NCBI GenBank assembly: GCA_007129335.1
Contig: SKVS01000041.1
Location: 1 to 6,139, forward strand
From: Spirochaetaceae bacterium
Lineage (GTDB): Bacteria > Spirochaetota > Spirochaetia > DSM-27196 > Salinispiraceae
Direction: 5' to 3'
Length of the DNA: 6,139 nt
Shown here: piece after piece, positions 1 to 5,585 of the stretch
Layout of the letters: the number at the start of each line of letters is the position of its first letter
Position numbering within the stretch: position 1 is the stretch's first letter
The notes under the pieces: model-generated
Told to the model about the DNA's origin: nothing
The model's input: only the letters and a program-made list of their open reading frames with translations
Databases searched by the model: none
Position numbers and translations under genes: made by a program

Positions 1-10
1 ACAAATAACC

Positions 11-17
11 AGGAGGA
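11..17 (+). promoter_or_regulatory. Ribosome binding site of the tauC-like permease gene
   Basis: AGGAGGA is a near-complete anti-16S match five bases before the GTG at 22. It supports GTG as the true start of the permease. A TAA at 6-8 could be the end of an upstream gene, but too little sequence is present to tell. Confidence 0.85.
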
Positions 18-21
18 ATAG

Positions 22-774
22 GTGAGAATAGCCCGGATTATAACGCCGCTGATACTTTTCCTTGGGTGGTTGTTAGTTGCTGAGCTTTCCCTGGTTCCCG
101 AACTTTTTATTCCCCATCCTGCCAATGTTGGACGGGCTTTTTCCGAAGTTCTGACCCAGGGGTACCGAGGTGGAACCTTATTTGTTCATCTTGGCACGAG
201 CCTTGGCAGATTAGGCTTGGGCTATATCGGGGCGGTTCTTATTGGCATTCCTCTGGGACTGTTCATGGGCAGGTTTTTACTGGTCAGGAATTTGTTTGAC
301 CCGGTTCTGGAATTTTACCGGCCTCTTCCTCCCTTGGCATATTATTCCTTACTCATACTCTGGTTGGGAATAGGAGAGGCTTCGAAGGTAACGCTGCTTT
401 TTCTTGCAGCTTTGCCCCCACTGATCATGAATACCATATCAGGTGTCGAATCTGTTCCACCTCAGCGGATTGAATCTGCCCGAACCCTTGGAGTAAGTAC
501 CCTTTCTATGTTTGCCCGGGTAATTTTCCCCTCGTGCTTACCCCATATTTTTACCGGTTTACGAATAGCAATGGGCTTTGCCTATACAACCCTTATTTCT
601 GCAGAAATTGTGGCTGCGGTGAATGGAATTGGCTGGATGGTTTTAGATGCTGGAAGATTTCTCCGGACAGACGTTTTGTTTATGGCTGTCTTCGTAATGG
701 GATTCACCGGCATGGTACTCGATGGCCTTCTTCGCTTTGCCGAACTAAGGTTAGTCCATTGGAAAGGAAAGTAA
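22..774 (+). CDS. tauC: ABC transporter permease, taurine/sulfonate (TauC/SsuC) type
   Basis: Inner-membrane permease of a nitrate/sulfonate/taurine-family ABC importer; it forms the channel and docks the ATPase. The 250-residue protein is mostly hydrophobic. A first membrane segment lies at about residues 6-25, followed by the family's short periplasmic stretch with the 'FIPHPANV' motif (29-36). The BPD_transp_1 core has further segments near 64-83, 105-115, 123-140, 176-200 and 215-235. The cytoplasmic EAA-type coupling loop is at about 151-170 (ESARTLGVS then IFP), where the ATPase binds. Family members are usually somewhat longer (E. coli TauC about 275 residues), the difference being a shorter N-terminus. 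The start is GTG, chosen for its strong AGGAGG site. The stop is one base before the next gene, so translation is probably coupled. Family assignment is secure; substrate comes from the neighbouring binding protein. Confidence 0.9.
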   Translation: MRIARIITPLILFLGWLLVAELSLVPELFIPHPANVGRAFSEVLTQGYRGGTLFVHLGTSLGRLGLGYIGAVLIGIPLGLFMGRFLLVRNLFDPVLEFYRPLPPLAYYSLLILWLGIGEASKVTLLFLAALPPLIMNTISGVESVPPQRIESARTLGVSTLSMFARVIFPSCLPHIFTGLRIAMGFAYTTLISAEIVAAVNGIGWMVLDAGRFLRTDVLFMAVFVMGFTGMVLDGLLRFAELRLVHWKGK

Positions 775-775
775 T

Positions 776-1852
776 ATGAGCAACAGGTTTGTTCGCTTGG
801 TGGTGATTTTTTTTGCAGCATTGAGTATGGGAATCCTCGGCGCTGCTGCTATCTTTGCTGGAGGCGGCCGGTCAGATCTTCAGACTAACAGGGATAACCA
901 GGATAATCCGGCAAAAATGGTTATCGGATACCAGTCAATACCCAACGGTGCACTGGTTGCAAAGAACTTGGGCTGGCACGAGGAAACCCTTGGAATTCCT
1001 ATTCAGTGGGTGGAATTCAATTCGGGCAGTGAGTTAAATGCCGCAATAGCCTCGGGTAGTGTGGATCTTGGACTTGGGGGCAGTTCAACTACTGTTGCTG
1101 CAATAGCTCAAGGCGTTCCTGGAAAGGTTTTTTGGATCTACAATATTATTGGGGATAATGAGGCTCTGGTTGTCCGGAAATCCTCAGGTATTCAATCGGT
1201 TCAGGACCTGGTTGGTAAGCGTTTAGCTGCACCTTTCGGGGCAACAACCCATTACCATCTGATGGTTGCACTGGATCTGGCAGGAATAGATCCAAATACC
1301 CTAACCATTTTTGACATGCCGCCGGCTGATATGCGGGCTGCCTGGCAACGGGGAGACATCGATGGGGCCTTTGTCTGGGAACCAACCCTGTCAGCCCTGC
1401 TGGAATTGGATGGCAGAATACTCCTAACCAGCGGAGAATTGGCTGATCAGGGCTATCTGACCGGGGACATTGGCCTGGTTCGAACCGGATTTGCCCAGCA
1501 GTACCCCCATTTAGTAACAGGATATGTAGCATCCCAGATCCGGGCTGTGGAGTATATTCGAACCCAACCCCAATTAGCTGCCCAGGCAATCGGCAGGGAA
1601 CTGGGTATTGATTCTGCAGAGGCATTGCGGCAAATGAACAGTTTAGTATTTCTCGATGGCTCTGAGCAGTTGGGTCCTGCCTACTTCGGTTCCAGCGATT
1701 CGCCGGGTCAATTGGCAGAAATTTTTCTGGCTACAGCTGAATTCTTGGTGAATCAGCAAAGAATTCGGACATTACCTGGCTTACAGACATTCCAGCAAGC
1801 ACTTTGGCCGGTTTCCCTGGAAGAAGCGGTTCAAAACCAGGATGTAAGGTGA
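776..1852 (+). CDS. tauA: Taurine-type ABC transporter periplasmic substrate-binding protein
   Basis: Periplasmic receptor that captures the substrate, probably taurine or another small sulfonate, and delivers it to the permease. Of 358 residues, 1-28 form a signal peptide: Arg4/Arg7, a hydrophobic core at 8-27, and an Ala-Ile-Phe-Ala end before Gly-Gly-Gly. There is no lipobox Cys, so it should be a soluble or loosely held periplasmic protein. The mature part has the SsuA/TauA fold. Visible landmarks recalled from E. coli TauA include 'GYQS' at 51-54, 'GSS' at 102-104, 'NEALVV' at 128-133, 'TTHYH' at 157-161 and 'AWQRGDIDGAFVWEP' at 189-203. The last two are why TauA is preferred over SsuA or a nitrate/thiamine-precursor receptor. 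Length is slightly above the roughly 320 of TauA because of an Asp/Asn/Gln-rich linker (34-45) after the signal peptide and a C-terminal extension. A GGAAAGGAAAG ribosome site precedes the ATG. Exact ligand is inferred. Confidence 0.86.
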   Translation: MSNRFVRLVVIFFAALSMGILGAAAIFAGGGRSDLQTNRDNQDNPAKMVIGYQSIPNGALVAKNLGWHEETLGIPIQWVEFNSGSELNAAIASGSVDLGLGGSSTTVAAIAQGVPGKVFWIYNIIGDNEALVVRKSSGIQSVQDLVGKRLAAPFGATTHYHLMVALDLAGIDPNTLTIFDMPPADMRAAWQRGDIDGAFVWEPTLSALLELDGRILLTSGELADQGYLTGDIGLVRTGFAQQYPHLVTGYVASQIRAVEYIRTQPQLAAQAIGRELGIDSAEALRQMNSLVFLDGSEQLGPAYFGSSDSPGQLAEIFLATAEFLVNQQRIRTLPGLQTFQQALWPVSLEEAVQNQDVR

Positions 1853-1868
1853 CCAGGGGAGTCCAAAG

Positions 1869-2675
1869 ATGAACCAACCGGTTCTTAGCTTACAAAATGT
1901 TAGCTTTGAGTATACAAACGGTACCAAAAACACCAGGGCTCTTGCTCCCACAAGTTTGGATATTATTCAAGGTGAGTTTGTTTGCCTTGTAGGTCCATCG
2001 GGATGTGGAAAAACCACCCTTTTAAGGTTGTTGGCTGGATTGTTGGAACCAACTTGCGGAACCATACTCTGCGAAGGTCAACCTATTGTGGGTACTCACT
2101 GGAAACGGGGGCTGTCTTTTCAACAGCCCCAGCTTTTTCCCTGGCTAACGGTGCGTCAGAACATAGAATTTGGACCAAGGGTTTTGGGTATTCCACAAAA
2201 AGAACGGGAGCACAGGGCTCAACACTTCCTTACTATGGTTCGGCTCGAAGAATTTCAGAACGCCTATCCCTATGAGTTATCCGGTGGAATGCAGCAAAGA
2301 GCAGCTCTGGCCCGGGCCCTGGCAAATGAGCCCCATATTCTCTTGTTAGACGAACCCCTTGGTGCCCTGGATGCTCTGACCCGGGAACACATGCAGGATG
2401 AGCTGAAAATGATATGGAAAAAAACCGGTGTAACCATTATTCTTGTAACCCATAGCGTAGACGAGGCGGTATATTTGGGAACAAGGGTACTGGTCAGTTC
2501 TTCCCGTCCTGCAACTATTATTTTCGATGGGTCAATCCACCTGCCAGGCAACGATGGACAAGCCCGCATGGTTAAAAGTACCCCAGAATTTTTGGACGCC
2601 CGGGAGCATATTCTTTCTCTGGTTTGGGAATCATCGAATAATACTGTTTCACAAAAAGGGGAATCCCCTGTTTAA
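1869..2675 (+). CDS. tauB: ABC transporter ATP-binding protein, taurine/sulfonate (TauB/SsuB) type
   Basis: Cytoplasmic ATPase that powers the importer encoded by the two preceding genes. All nucleotide-binding motifs are intact in the 268 residues: Walker A GPSGCGKTT at 42-50, Q-loop Gln85 in 'SFQQPQLFPWLTV', signature LSGGMQQR at 137-144, Walker B ILLLDEP at 157-163 with catalytic Glu162, D-loop GALD at 165-168, and H-loop His195 in 'VTHS'. The 'LFPWLTV' stretch after the Q-loop is typical of the TauB/SsuB/NrtD group. The C-terminal tail (about 215-268) is a short family-typical extension without a recognisable regulatory domain. The start has an AGGGGAG site seven bases upstream and lies 16 bases after tauA, so the three genes read as one operon. 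Length matches the family (about 255-270). Confidence 0.93.
   Translation: MNQPVLSLQNVSFEYTNGTKNTRALAPTSLDIIQGEFVCLVGPSGCGKTTLLRLLAGLLEPTCGTILCEGQPIVGTHWKRGLSFQQPQLFPWLTVRQNIEFGPRVLGIPQKEREHRAQHFLTMVRLEEFQNAYPYELSGGMQQRAALARALANEPHILLLDEPLGALDALTREHMQDELKMIWKKTGVTIILVTHSVDEAVYLGTRVLVSSSRPATIIFDGSIHLPGNDGQARMVKSTPEFLDAREHILSLVWESSNNTVSQKGESPV
2653..2673 (+). terminator. Possible weak hairpin at the end of tauB
   Basis: AAAAAGGGG-AAT-CCCCTGTTT can fold with four G-C pairs, then A-T pairs interrupted by one A/G mismatch. It lies inside the last codons of tauB and is followed by AATAATA rather than a clean T-run. It could attenuate transcription between the tau genes and the marR gene. The three-base loop and overlap with coding sequence make this weak. 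Confidence 0.25.
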
Positions 2676-2687
2676 TAATACAAGCTA

Positions 2688-2702
2688 CACCTGACCAAGG
2701 TG
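2688..2702 (+). promoter_or_regulatory. Inverted repeat upstream of the MarR gene, possible operator
   Basis: CACCT-gacca-AGGTG is a short perfect inverted repeat in the 62-base gap before the MarR-type gene. MarR proteins commonly bind palindromes near their own promoters, so this could be an autoregulatory site or a small RNA hairpin. No convincing -35/-10 pair was found in the gap, and five-base arms can arise by chance. Confidence 0.25.
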
Positions 2703-2737
2703 CCAGAAAAAAAGTAAAAACAAACAAAGGAAGCCTA

Positions 2738-3223
2738 ATGGAAAAATTAGCAATGGTCGACATGGAACACCTGAATTTAGTTCCCCAGCTTTGTGTAGCC
2801 TTTAACATCGGCAAGGCATACCGTTCTGTCCTGAAACTTTTTGAGGAAGCTTATAAGGACGGGCCACTGACAACTATGCAATACGGCCTTCTGGTTCATA
2901 TCGGCATGCTCGAACCGGCATCCAGCAGTGACATACGCGCCGCAACAGGTCACGATTTAAGCACCTTAACCAGAACCCTGGCCCCTCTTGAAAAATCAGG
3001 ATTCATTGAAAACCTGGGTACCGATGCCCACGATAAACGGGTTAAACGGTATAAACTCACCGTTACCGGTCGAAAAGCCCTGGAAGAAACCCTGAATCGT
3101 TGGCTTGGGGTTCAGCAAAGCATTCTTGGAAATGTGGAACAATCCCAATGGGAACAAGCCCTTGAAACCTTAAAAAAAATCCAGGCCATGGCGTTCGAAG
3201 GTACCGGTGAAACCGATTCATAA
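2738..3223 (+). CDS. MarR-family winged-helix transcriptional regulator
   Basis: Probable dimeric DNA-binding regulator of 161 residues, normal MarR length. N-terminal helix 12-40 and C-terminal helices from about 112 onward would form the dimer interface. The winged helix-turn-helix spans about 44-112: 'TTMQYGLLVHIG' (45-56), recognition region 'GHDLSTLTRTLAPLEKSGFI' (71-90), and the wing with the family's Asp-Lys-Arg signature at 99-101 followed by 'YKLTVTGR' (105-112). A single Cys19 sits in a 'QLC' context near the N-terminus, as in the redox-sensing OhrR/MgrA branch, but the Tyr of that branch's 'TYPQY' is replaced by Thr46. An AAAGGAAG ribosome site precedes the ATG; Met6 and Met9 are less well placed. 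It lies between the tau genes and the ynjB-like gene, so either could be its target. Ligand and regulon cannot be read from sequence. Confidence 0.88.
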   Translation: MEKLAMVDMEHLNLVPQLCVAFNIGKAYRSVLKLFEEAYKDGPLTTMQYGLLVHIGMLEPASSSDIRAATGHDLSTLTRTLAPLEKSGFIENLGTDAHDKRVKRYKLTVTGRKALEETLNRWLGVQQSILGNVEQSQWEQALETLKKIQAMAFEGTGETDS

Positions 3224-3237
3224 GAGGCTCATAAGAG
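3219..3237 (+). repeat. Tandem 8-bp direct repeat CATAAGAG, 11-bp period
   Basis: CATAAGAG occurs at 3219-3226 and 3230-3237, separated by GCT. The first copy includes the stop codon of the MarR gene. An 11-base period puts both copies on one DNA face, so it could bind a regulator of the following gene, or it could be a chance duplication. Confidence 0.5.
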
Positions 3238-3266
3238 TATCCTCGAACGATTCAAGTCACAAACAT

Positions 3267-3276
3267 AAAAAGGAGA
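3267..3276 (+). promoter_or_regulatory. Ribosome binding site that decides the ynjB start
   Basis: AAAAAGGAGA places GGAG six bases before the GTG at 3282. The longer in-frame option, GTG at 3207, overlaps the MarR gene, has no comparable site and would put a hydrophilic stretch of 25 residues ahead of a normal signal peptide. The 3282 start is therefore preferred. Confidence 0.85.
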
Positions 3277-3281
3277 ATCTG

Positions 3282-4523
3282 GTGAATTTGAAAAACTTTT
3301 TCTTAGAAATCGGACTGATGGTATTGCTTATGGTCTTTCTGATTCCCGTACTGAGCGCTGCCGGTGCTCAAACCGCTCCCGCATTTGACTGGGAACAGGC
3401 TTCTTGGGATGAAATTACCGTCCAGGCCAGAGGCACCCAGGTGAACTTTGCCATGTGGAGCGGATCCCAGGCAATTAATGAATGGATTGACAATGTTGTG
3501 GCCCCCCGGCTTCTTGATCTGTACGGTCTTACCCTGAACCGTATTCCCGCCGATGCGCCGGTTTTTGTAAACCGCCTGGCAACGGAAAAGCAGCAAAACC
3601 GTACCCGGGGAAGCTTTGATCTTTTGTGGATAAATGGGGAAAACTTCAAGCGGGCATACCAGGCTGGAACGATTGCCGGCCCCATAACCCAAAAGCTGCC
3701 TAATTTTCTGAACTATGTGGATCCGGCTACCGCGGAGTTCGATTTCGGATTTCCTACCATGGGCTACGAGGCCCCCTACGGCAGGGCCCAGTTTGTCCTG
3801 GAATACGATTCTGCCAGCACCGAACCGCCGGTTAGTTATGCCCAGCTTCCCCAGTGGGTCAGGGAACATCCCGGTTATTTTACCTACCCCGAGCCTTCGG
3901 ATTTTACCGGGTCGGCCTTCATCCGCCAGGCCTTTATTGCCGTAACAGGGGGCGCACAGCAGTATTTGCAGGGCTGGGACCCGGACCTGTACCAGTCACA
4001 ATCGCCTAAGTTGTGGGATTACCTGAACGACCTGAAGCCCTACCTGTGGCAACAGGGAAGGTCTTACCCCCGGGAACTTTCATTTCTGGATGGATTATTC
4101 GAACGGGGTGAGGTAAAAATCAACATGACCTACACCCAGGGTCAGACCCAGGCAAGAATTCTCCAAGGACGGTATCCGGGTACTGCCCGGAGCTTTGTCA
4201 TGGAAGATGCCAGCCTCTTTAATACCCACTTTACCGCCATGCCCTTTAATGCCCCCAATCGAGCCGGCGCTCTGGTGTTAGCAAATTATCTGCTTTCACC
4301 TGAGGCTCAATTAAGTAAGAACGACCCGGCTAACTGGGGCGATTTTACCGTCCTGGATATGCAGCGTTTACAGCCTGCGGACCGGCGGGCATTTGAACAA
4401 TTAGACCTTGGGCCTGCAACCCTGGATTTTGCTACCCTGGAAGCAGCTGCCGTTCCCGAACTTCCCAGTGAGTACCTGGAAGCCCTGCAGGCAGACTGGT
4501 ACCGGTACGTCCTGGGGCAGTAG
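3282..4523 (+). CDS. ynjB: YnjB-type ABC transporter periplasmic substrate-binding protein
   Basis: Periplasmic receptor of the uncharacterised YnjBCD importer family (COG4134 by memory), whose ligand is not firmly established. From GTG 3282 the protein has 413 residues. Residues 1-29 form a signal peptide: Lys4, hydrophobic core 10-24, and Ala-Gly-Ala before Gln30; there is no lipobox. The mature protein shows features recalled from the YnjB group: 'VNFAMWSGS' at 54-62, 'DLLWINGENF' at 112-121 and 'GYEAPYGRAQ' at 160-169. The C-terminal 'LPSEYLEALQADWYRYV' region suggests the protein is full length (E. coli YnjB is about 388). It follows the MarR gene by 58 bases. The expected permease (YnjC) and ATPase (YnjD) genes are not adjacent: the gene ends at a hairpin facing a convergent aldolase gene. 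It must therefore use components encoded elsewhere or act alone. Family call is good; ligand is unknown. Confidence 0.82.
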   Translation: MNLKNFFLEIGLMVLLMVFLIPVLSAAGAQTAPAFDWEQASWDEITVQARGTQVNFAMWSGSQAINEWIDNVVAPRLLDLYGLTLNRIPADAPVFVNRLATEKQQNRTRGSFDLLWINGENFKRAYQAGTIAGPITQKLPNFLNYVDPATAEFDFGFPTMGYEAPYGRAQFVLEYDSASTEPPVSYAQLPQWVREHPGYFTYPEPSDFTGSAFIRQAFIAVTGGAQQYLQGWDPDLYQSQSPKLWDYLNDLKPYLWQQGRSYPRELSFLDGLFERGEVKINMTYTQGQTQARILQGRYPGTARSFVMEDASLFNTHFTAMPFNAPNRAGALVLANYLLSPEAQLSKNDPANWGDFTVLDMQRLQPADRRAFEQLDLGPATLDFATLEAAAVPELPSEYLEALQADWYRYVLGQ

Positions 4524-4537
4524 CTTGCTCCCAGGAC
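4509..4537. terminator. Hairpin between convergent ynjB and eda genes, likely bidirectional terminator
   Basis: The arms GTCCTGGGGCA (4509-4519) and TGCTCCCAGGAC (4526-4537) pair over 11 bases with one bulged T at 4529 and a six-base loop. The hairpin contains the ynjB stop codon and reaches to within three bases of the eda stop. There is no T-run on either side, so it may act as a weak or factor-assisted terminator, or as a 3'-end stabiliser for both messages. Confidence 0.6.
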
Positions 4538-4539
4538 AA

Positions 4540-5499
4540 TCATTTCTGAAGCAAATGTAGGGCGAATCCAGCGACTTCCGGTTCCAGGTAAAGAGCTATA
4601 AGCTTGCCGTCATTTGTTTTTGCTGTTTCTTCCTTTGGGGTGAAACCTTTTTTGCCCAAGAATTCCCCAGCCCGGCGGACATTGTTGGTACGTATTGCAA
4701 TATGACCCCTGCTTCCCAGGTAGGGGGATTTCATAATTTCAATTTCCCTGTTTATAAAATACGATGAAACTCCCTGGCTTATGGAAAATCCGAAGAGTTC
4801 GAAAGTCTTGACAATGTCTGCAGCTTCATTGGGATTGTCACTATTTATTCCCAGGTGACCGAAATCAAATCCCTGGAGTTTTAGCATTCCGTCCCTGCAT
4901 AGGGTGGATATTGCATCCCAGTCCTGTTTTTCTATTGCTGAAGGGGGAACCATCCAGCTTCCCCCAATTGCGTGGACATAAGAGCGCTTGGCGTAATCCT
5001 CCAGGTTATGTAACCCTATGCCTCCGGTTGGCATGAAACGTACCTGATTGTAGGGAGCACTGAGGGCGTCGAGCATCTGAACTCCCCCTGAGGGTTCGGC
5101 AGGGAAAAATTTCAGGAAATCAAGACCATAGTTCAGGGCCTGTTCAATTCCTGTGGGATTGTTAATACCCGGAACAATGGGCATATCATGCTCCAGGCAG
5201 TATTCCACAACCTTGGGATTAAATCCTGGGCTTACCACAAAAGCAGCCCCAGCCTGTAGAGCTTTTTTTGCCATTTCAACGTTAATAACGGTACCGGCTC
5301 CCACGAGTAATCCTGGTACCTGATCAACCATGGCTCGAATACTCTCAGCGGCTGTGGAGGTTCGGAAGGTAACCTCTGCCACGGGAATTCCTCCCTTCAT
5401 TAATGCCTTGCCAAGGTCCGGGGCGAGGGAAGAATCTTCAATTTTTACTACAGGAACAAGGCCGGTAGTAAATAGGGTATTGAATATGGATGTTTTCAT
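4540..5499 (-). CDS. eda: KDPG/KHG aldolase with C-terminal glyoxalase (VOC)-like domain
   Basis: Cytoplasmic class I aldolase that splits 2-keto-3-deoxy-6-phosphogluconate into pyruvate and glyceraldehyde-3-phosphate, and often 4-hydroxy-2-oxoglutarate as well. From the ATG at 5499 it has 319 residues, against about 205-215 for a plain Eda. Residues 1-205 carry the complete active site: 'EVTFRT' at 42-47 (Glu42 base, Arg46), 'GAGTV' at 67-71, 'SPGF' at 90-93, Schiff-base Lys130 in 'FLKFFPAE', 'PTGGI' at 157-161 and 'GGSWM' at 179-183. Residues about 210-319 are an added domain whose two halves, beginning 'FGHLGI' (213-218) and 'RGHIAI' (264-269), look like the paired modules of the vicinal oxygen chelate fold; its job is unknown. 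An ATG at 5514 would add five residues but lacks a ribosome site, and family similarity begins at MKTSIF. The gene is divergent from kdgK, the preceding pathway step. Confidence 0.9.
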   Translation of the reverse strand: MKTSIFNTLFTTGLVPVVKIEDSSLAPDLGKALMKGGIPVAEVTFRTSTAAESIRAMVDQVPGLLVGAGTVINVEMAKKALQAGAAFVVSPGFNPKVVEYCLEHDMPIVPGINNPTGIEQALNYGLDFLKFFPAEPSGGVQMLDALSAPYNQVRFMPTGGIGLHNLEDYAKRSYVHAIGGSWMVPPSAIEKQDWDAISTLCRDGMLKLQGFDFGHLGINSDNPNEAADIVKTFELFGFSISQGVSSYFINREIEIMKSPYLGSRGHIAIRTNNVRRAGEFLGKKGFTPKEETAKTNDGKLIALYLEPEVAGFALHLLQK

Positions 5500-5505
5500 A
5501 ACTCC

Positions 5506-5518
5506 AGTATACATTGTA
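5506..5518 (-). promoter_or_regulatory. Predicted eda promoter -10 region
   Basis: On the minus strand TATACT (5511-5506) ends exactly six bases before the ATG at 5499. TACAAT (5518-5513) is an overlapping alternative. No good -35 lies 16-18 bases upstream of either; for TATACT that place falls inside the palindrome at 5530-5544. GGAG (5505-5502) is only two bases from the ATG, too close for a normal ribosome site. Confidence 0.45.
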
Positions 5519-5529
5519 ATTCAAAAAAA

Positions 5530-5544
5530 TGGAACAATGTTTCA
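5530..5544. promoter_or_regulatory. KdgR-like operator palindrome between eda and kdgK
   Basis: TGGAACAATGTTTCA is a 7-1-7 palindrome with a single mismatched pair, flanked by A7 at 5523-5529 and A7 at 5544-5550. Read on the minus strand as TGAAACATTGTTCCA, it differs by one base from the TGAAAC...GTTTCA core I recall for the enterobacterial KdgR (IclR family) operator, whose ligand is KDG. Its place between two KDG-pathway genes fits. It sits just upstream of the kdgK -35 and over the expected eda -35 region, so one bound dimer could control both. The regulator gene is not in the window. Confidence 0.65.
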
Positions 5545-5551
5545 AAAAAAC

Positions 5552-5579
5552 TTGACTCGAAGGGCAGGGGGTGTATAAT
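5552..5579 (+). promoter_or_regulatory. Sigma-70-type promoter of kdgK
   Basis: TTGACT (5552-5557) and a perfect TATAAT (5574-5579) are separated by 16 bases. The spacer is G-rich. The predicted transcription start, about seven bases after the -10, falls at 5586, the A of the kdgK ATG, so the message is expected to be leaderless or nearly so. Confidence 0.8.
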
Positions 5580-5585
5580 GATCCT

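Noticed and set aside
1146..1625. Open 159-codon frame on the minus strand inside tauA
   Set aside because: It is antisense to a clearly conserved binding protein, its translation is rich in Pro/Gln with no recognisable domain, and it has no promoter or ribosome site.
22..3223. New defence, toxin or mobile system in the window
   Set aside because: Every sizeable frame with conserved motifs belongs to a known transporter, regulator or sugar-acid enzyme family; no transposase, integrase, repeat array or toxin-antitoxin pair was seen.
3207..3281. N-terminal extension of ynjB from GTG 3207
   Set aside because: It overlaps the MarR gene, lacks a ribosome site, and would bury a normal signal peptide behind 25 hydrophilic residues.
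3303..3869. Open 188-codon frame on the minus strand inside ynjB
   Set aside because: It is antisense to the conserved YnjB-type protein, shows no family motifs and is best explained as a shadow frame.
5500..5514. Five-residue N-terminal extension of eda from ATG 5514
   Set aside because: It has no ribosome site, lies over the best -10 element, and Eda similarity begins at the ATG at 5499.
5566..5571. G-run before kdgK as a ribosome site
   Set aside because: It is 14 bases from the ATG and lies within the promoter spacer, upstream of the predicted transcription start.
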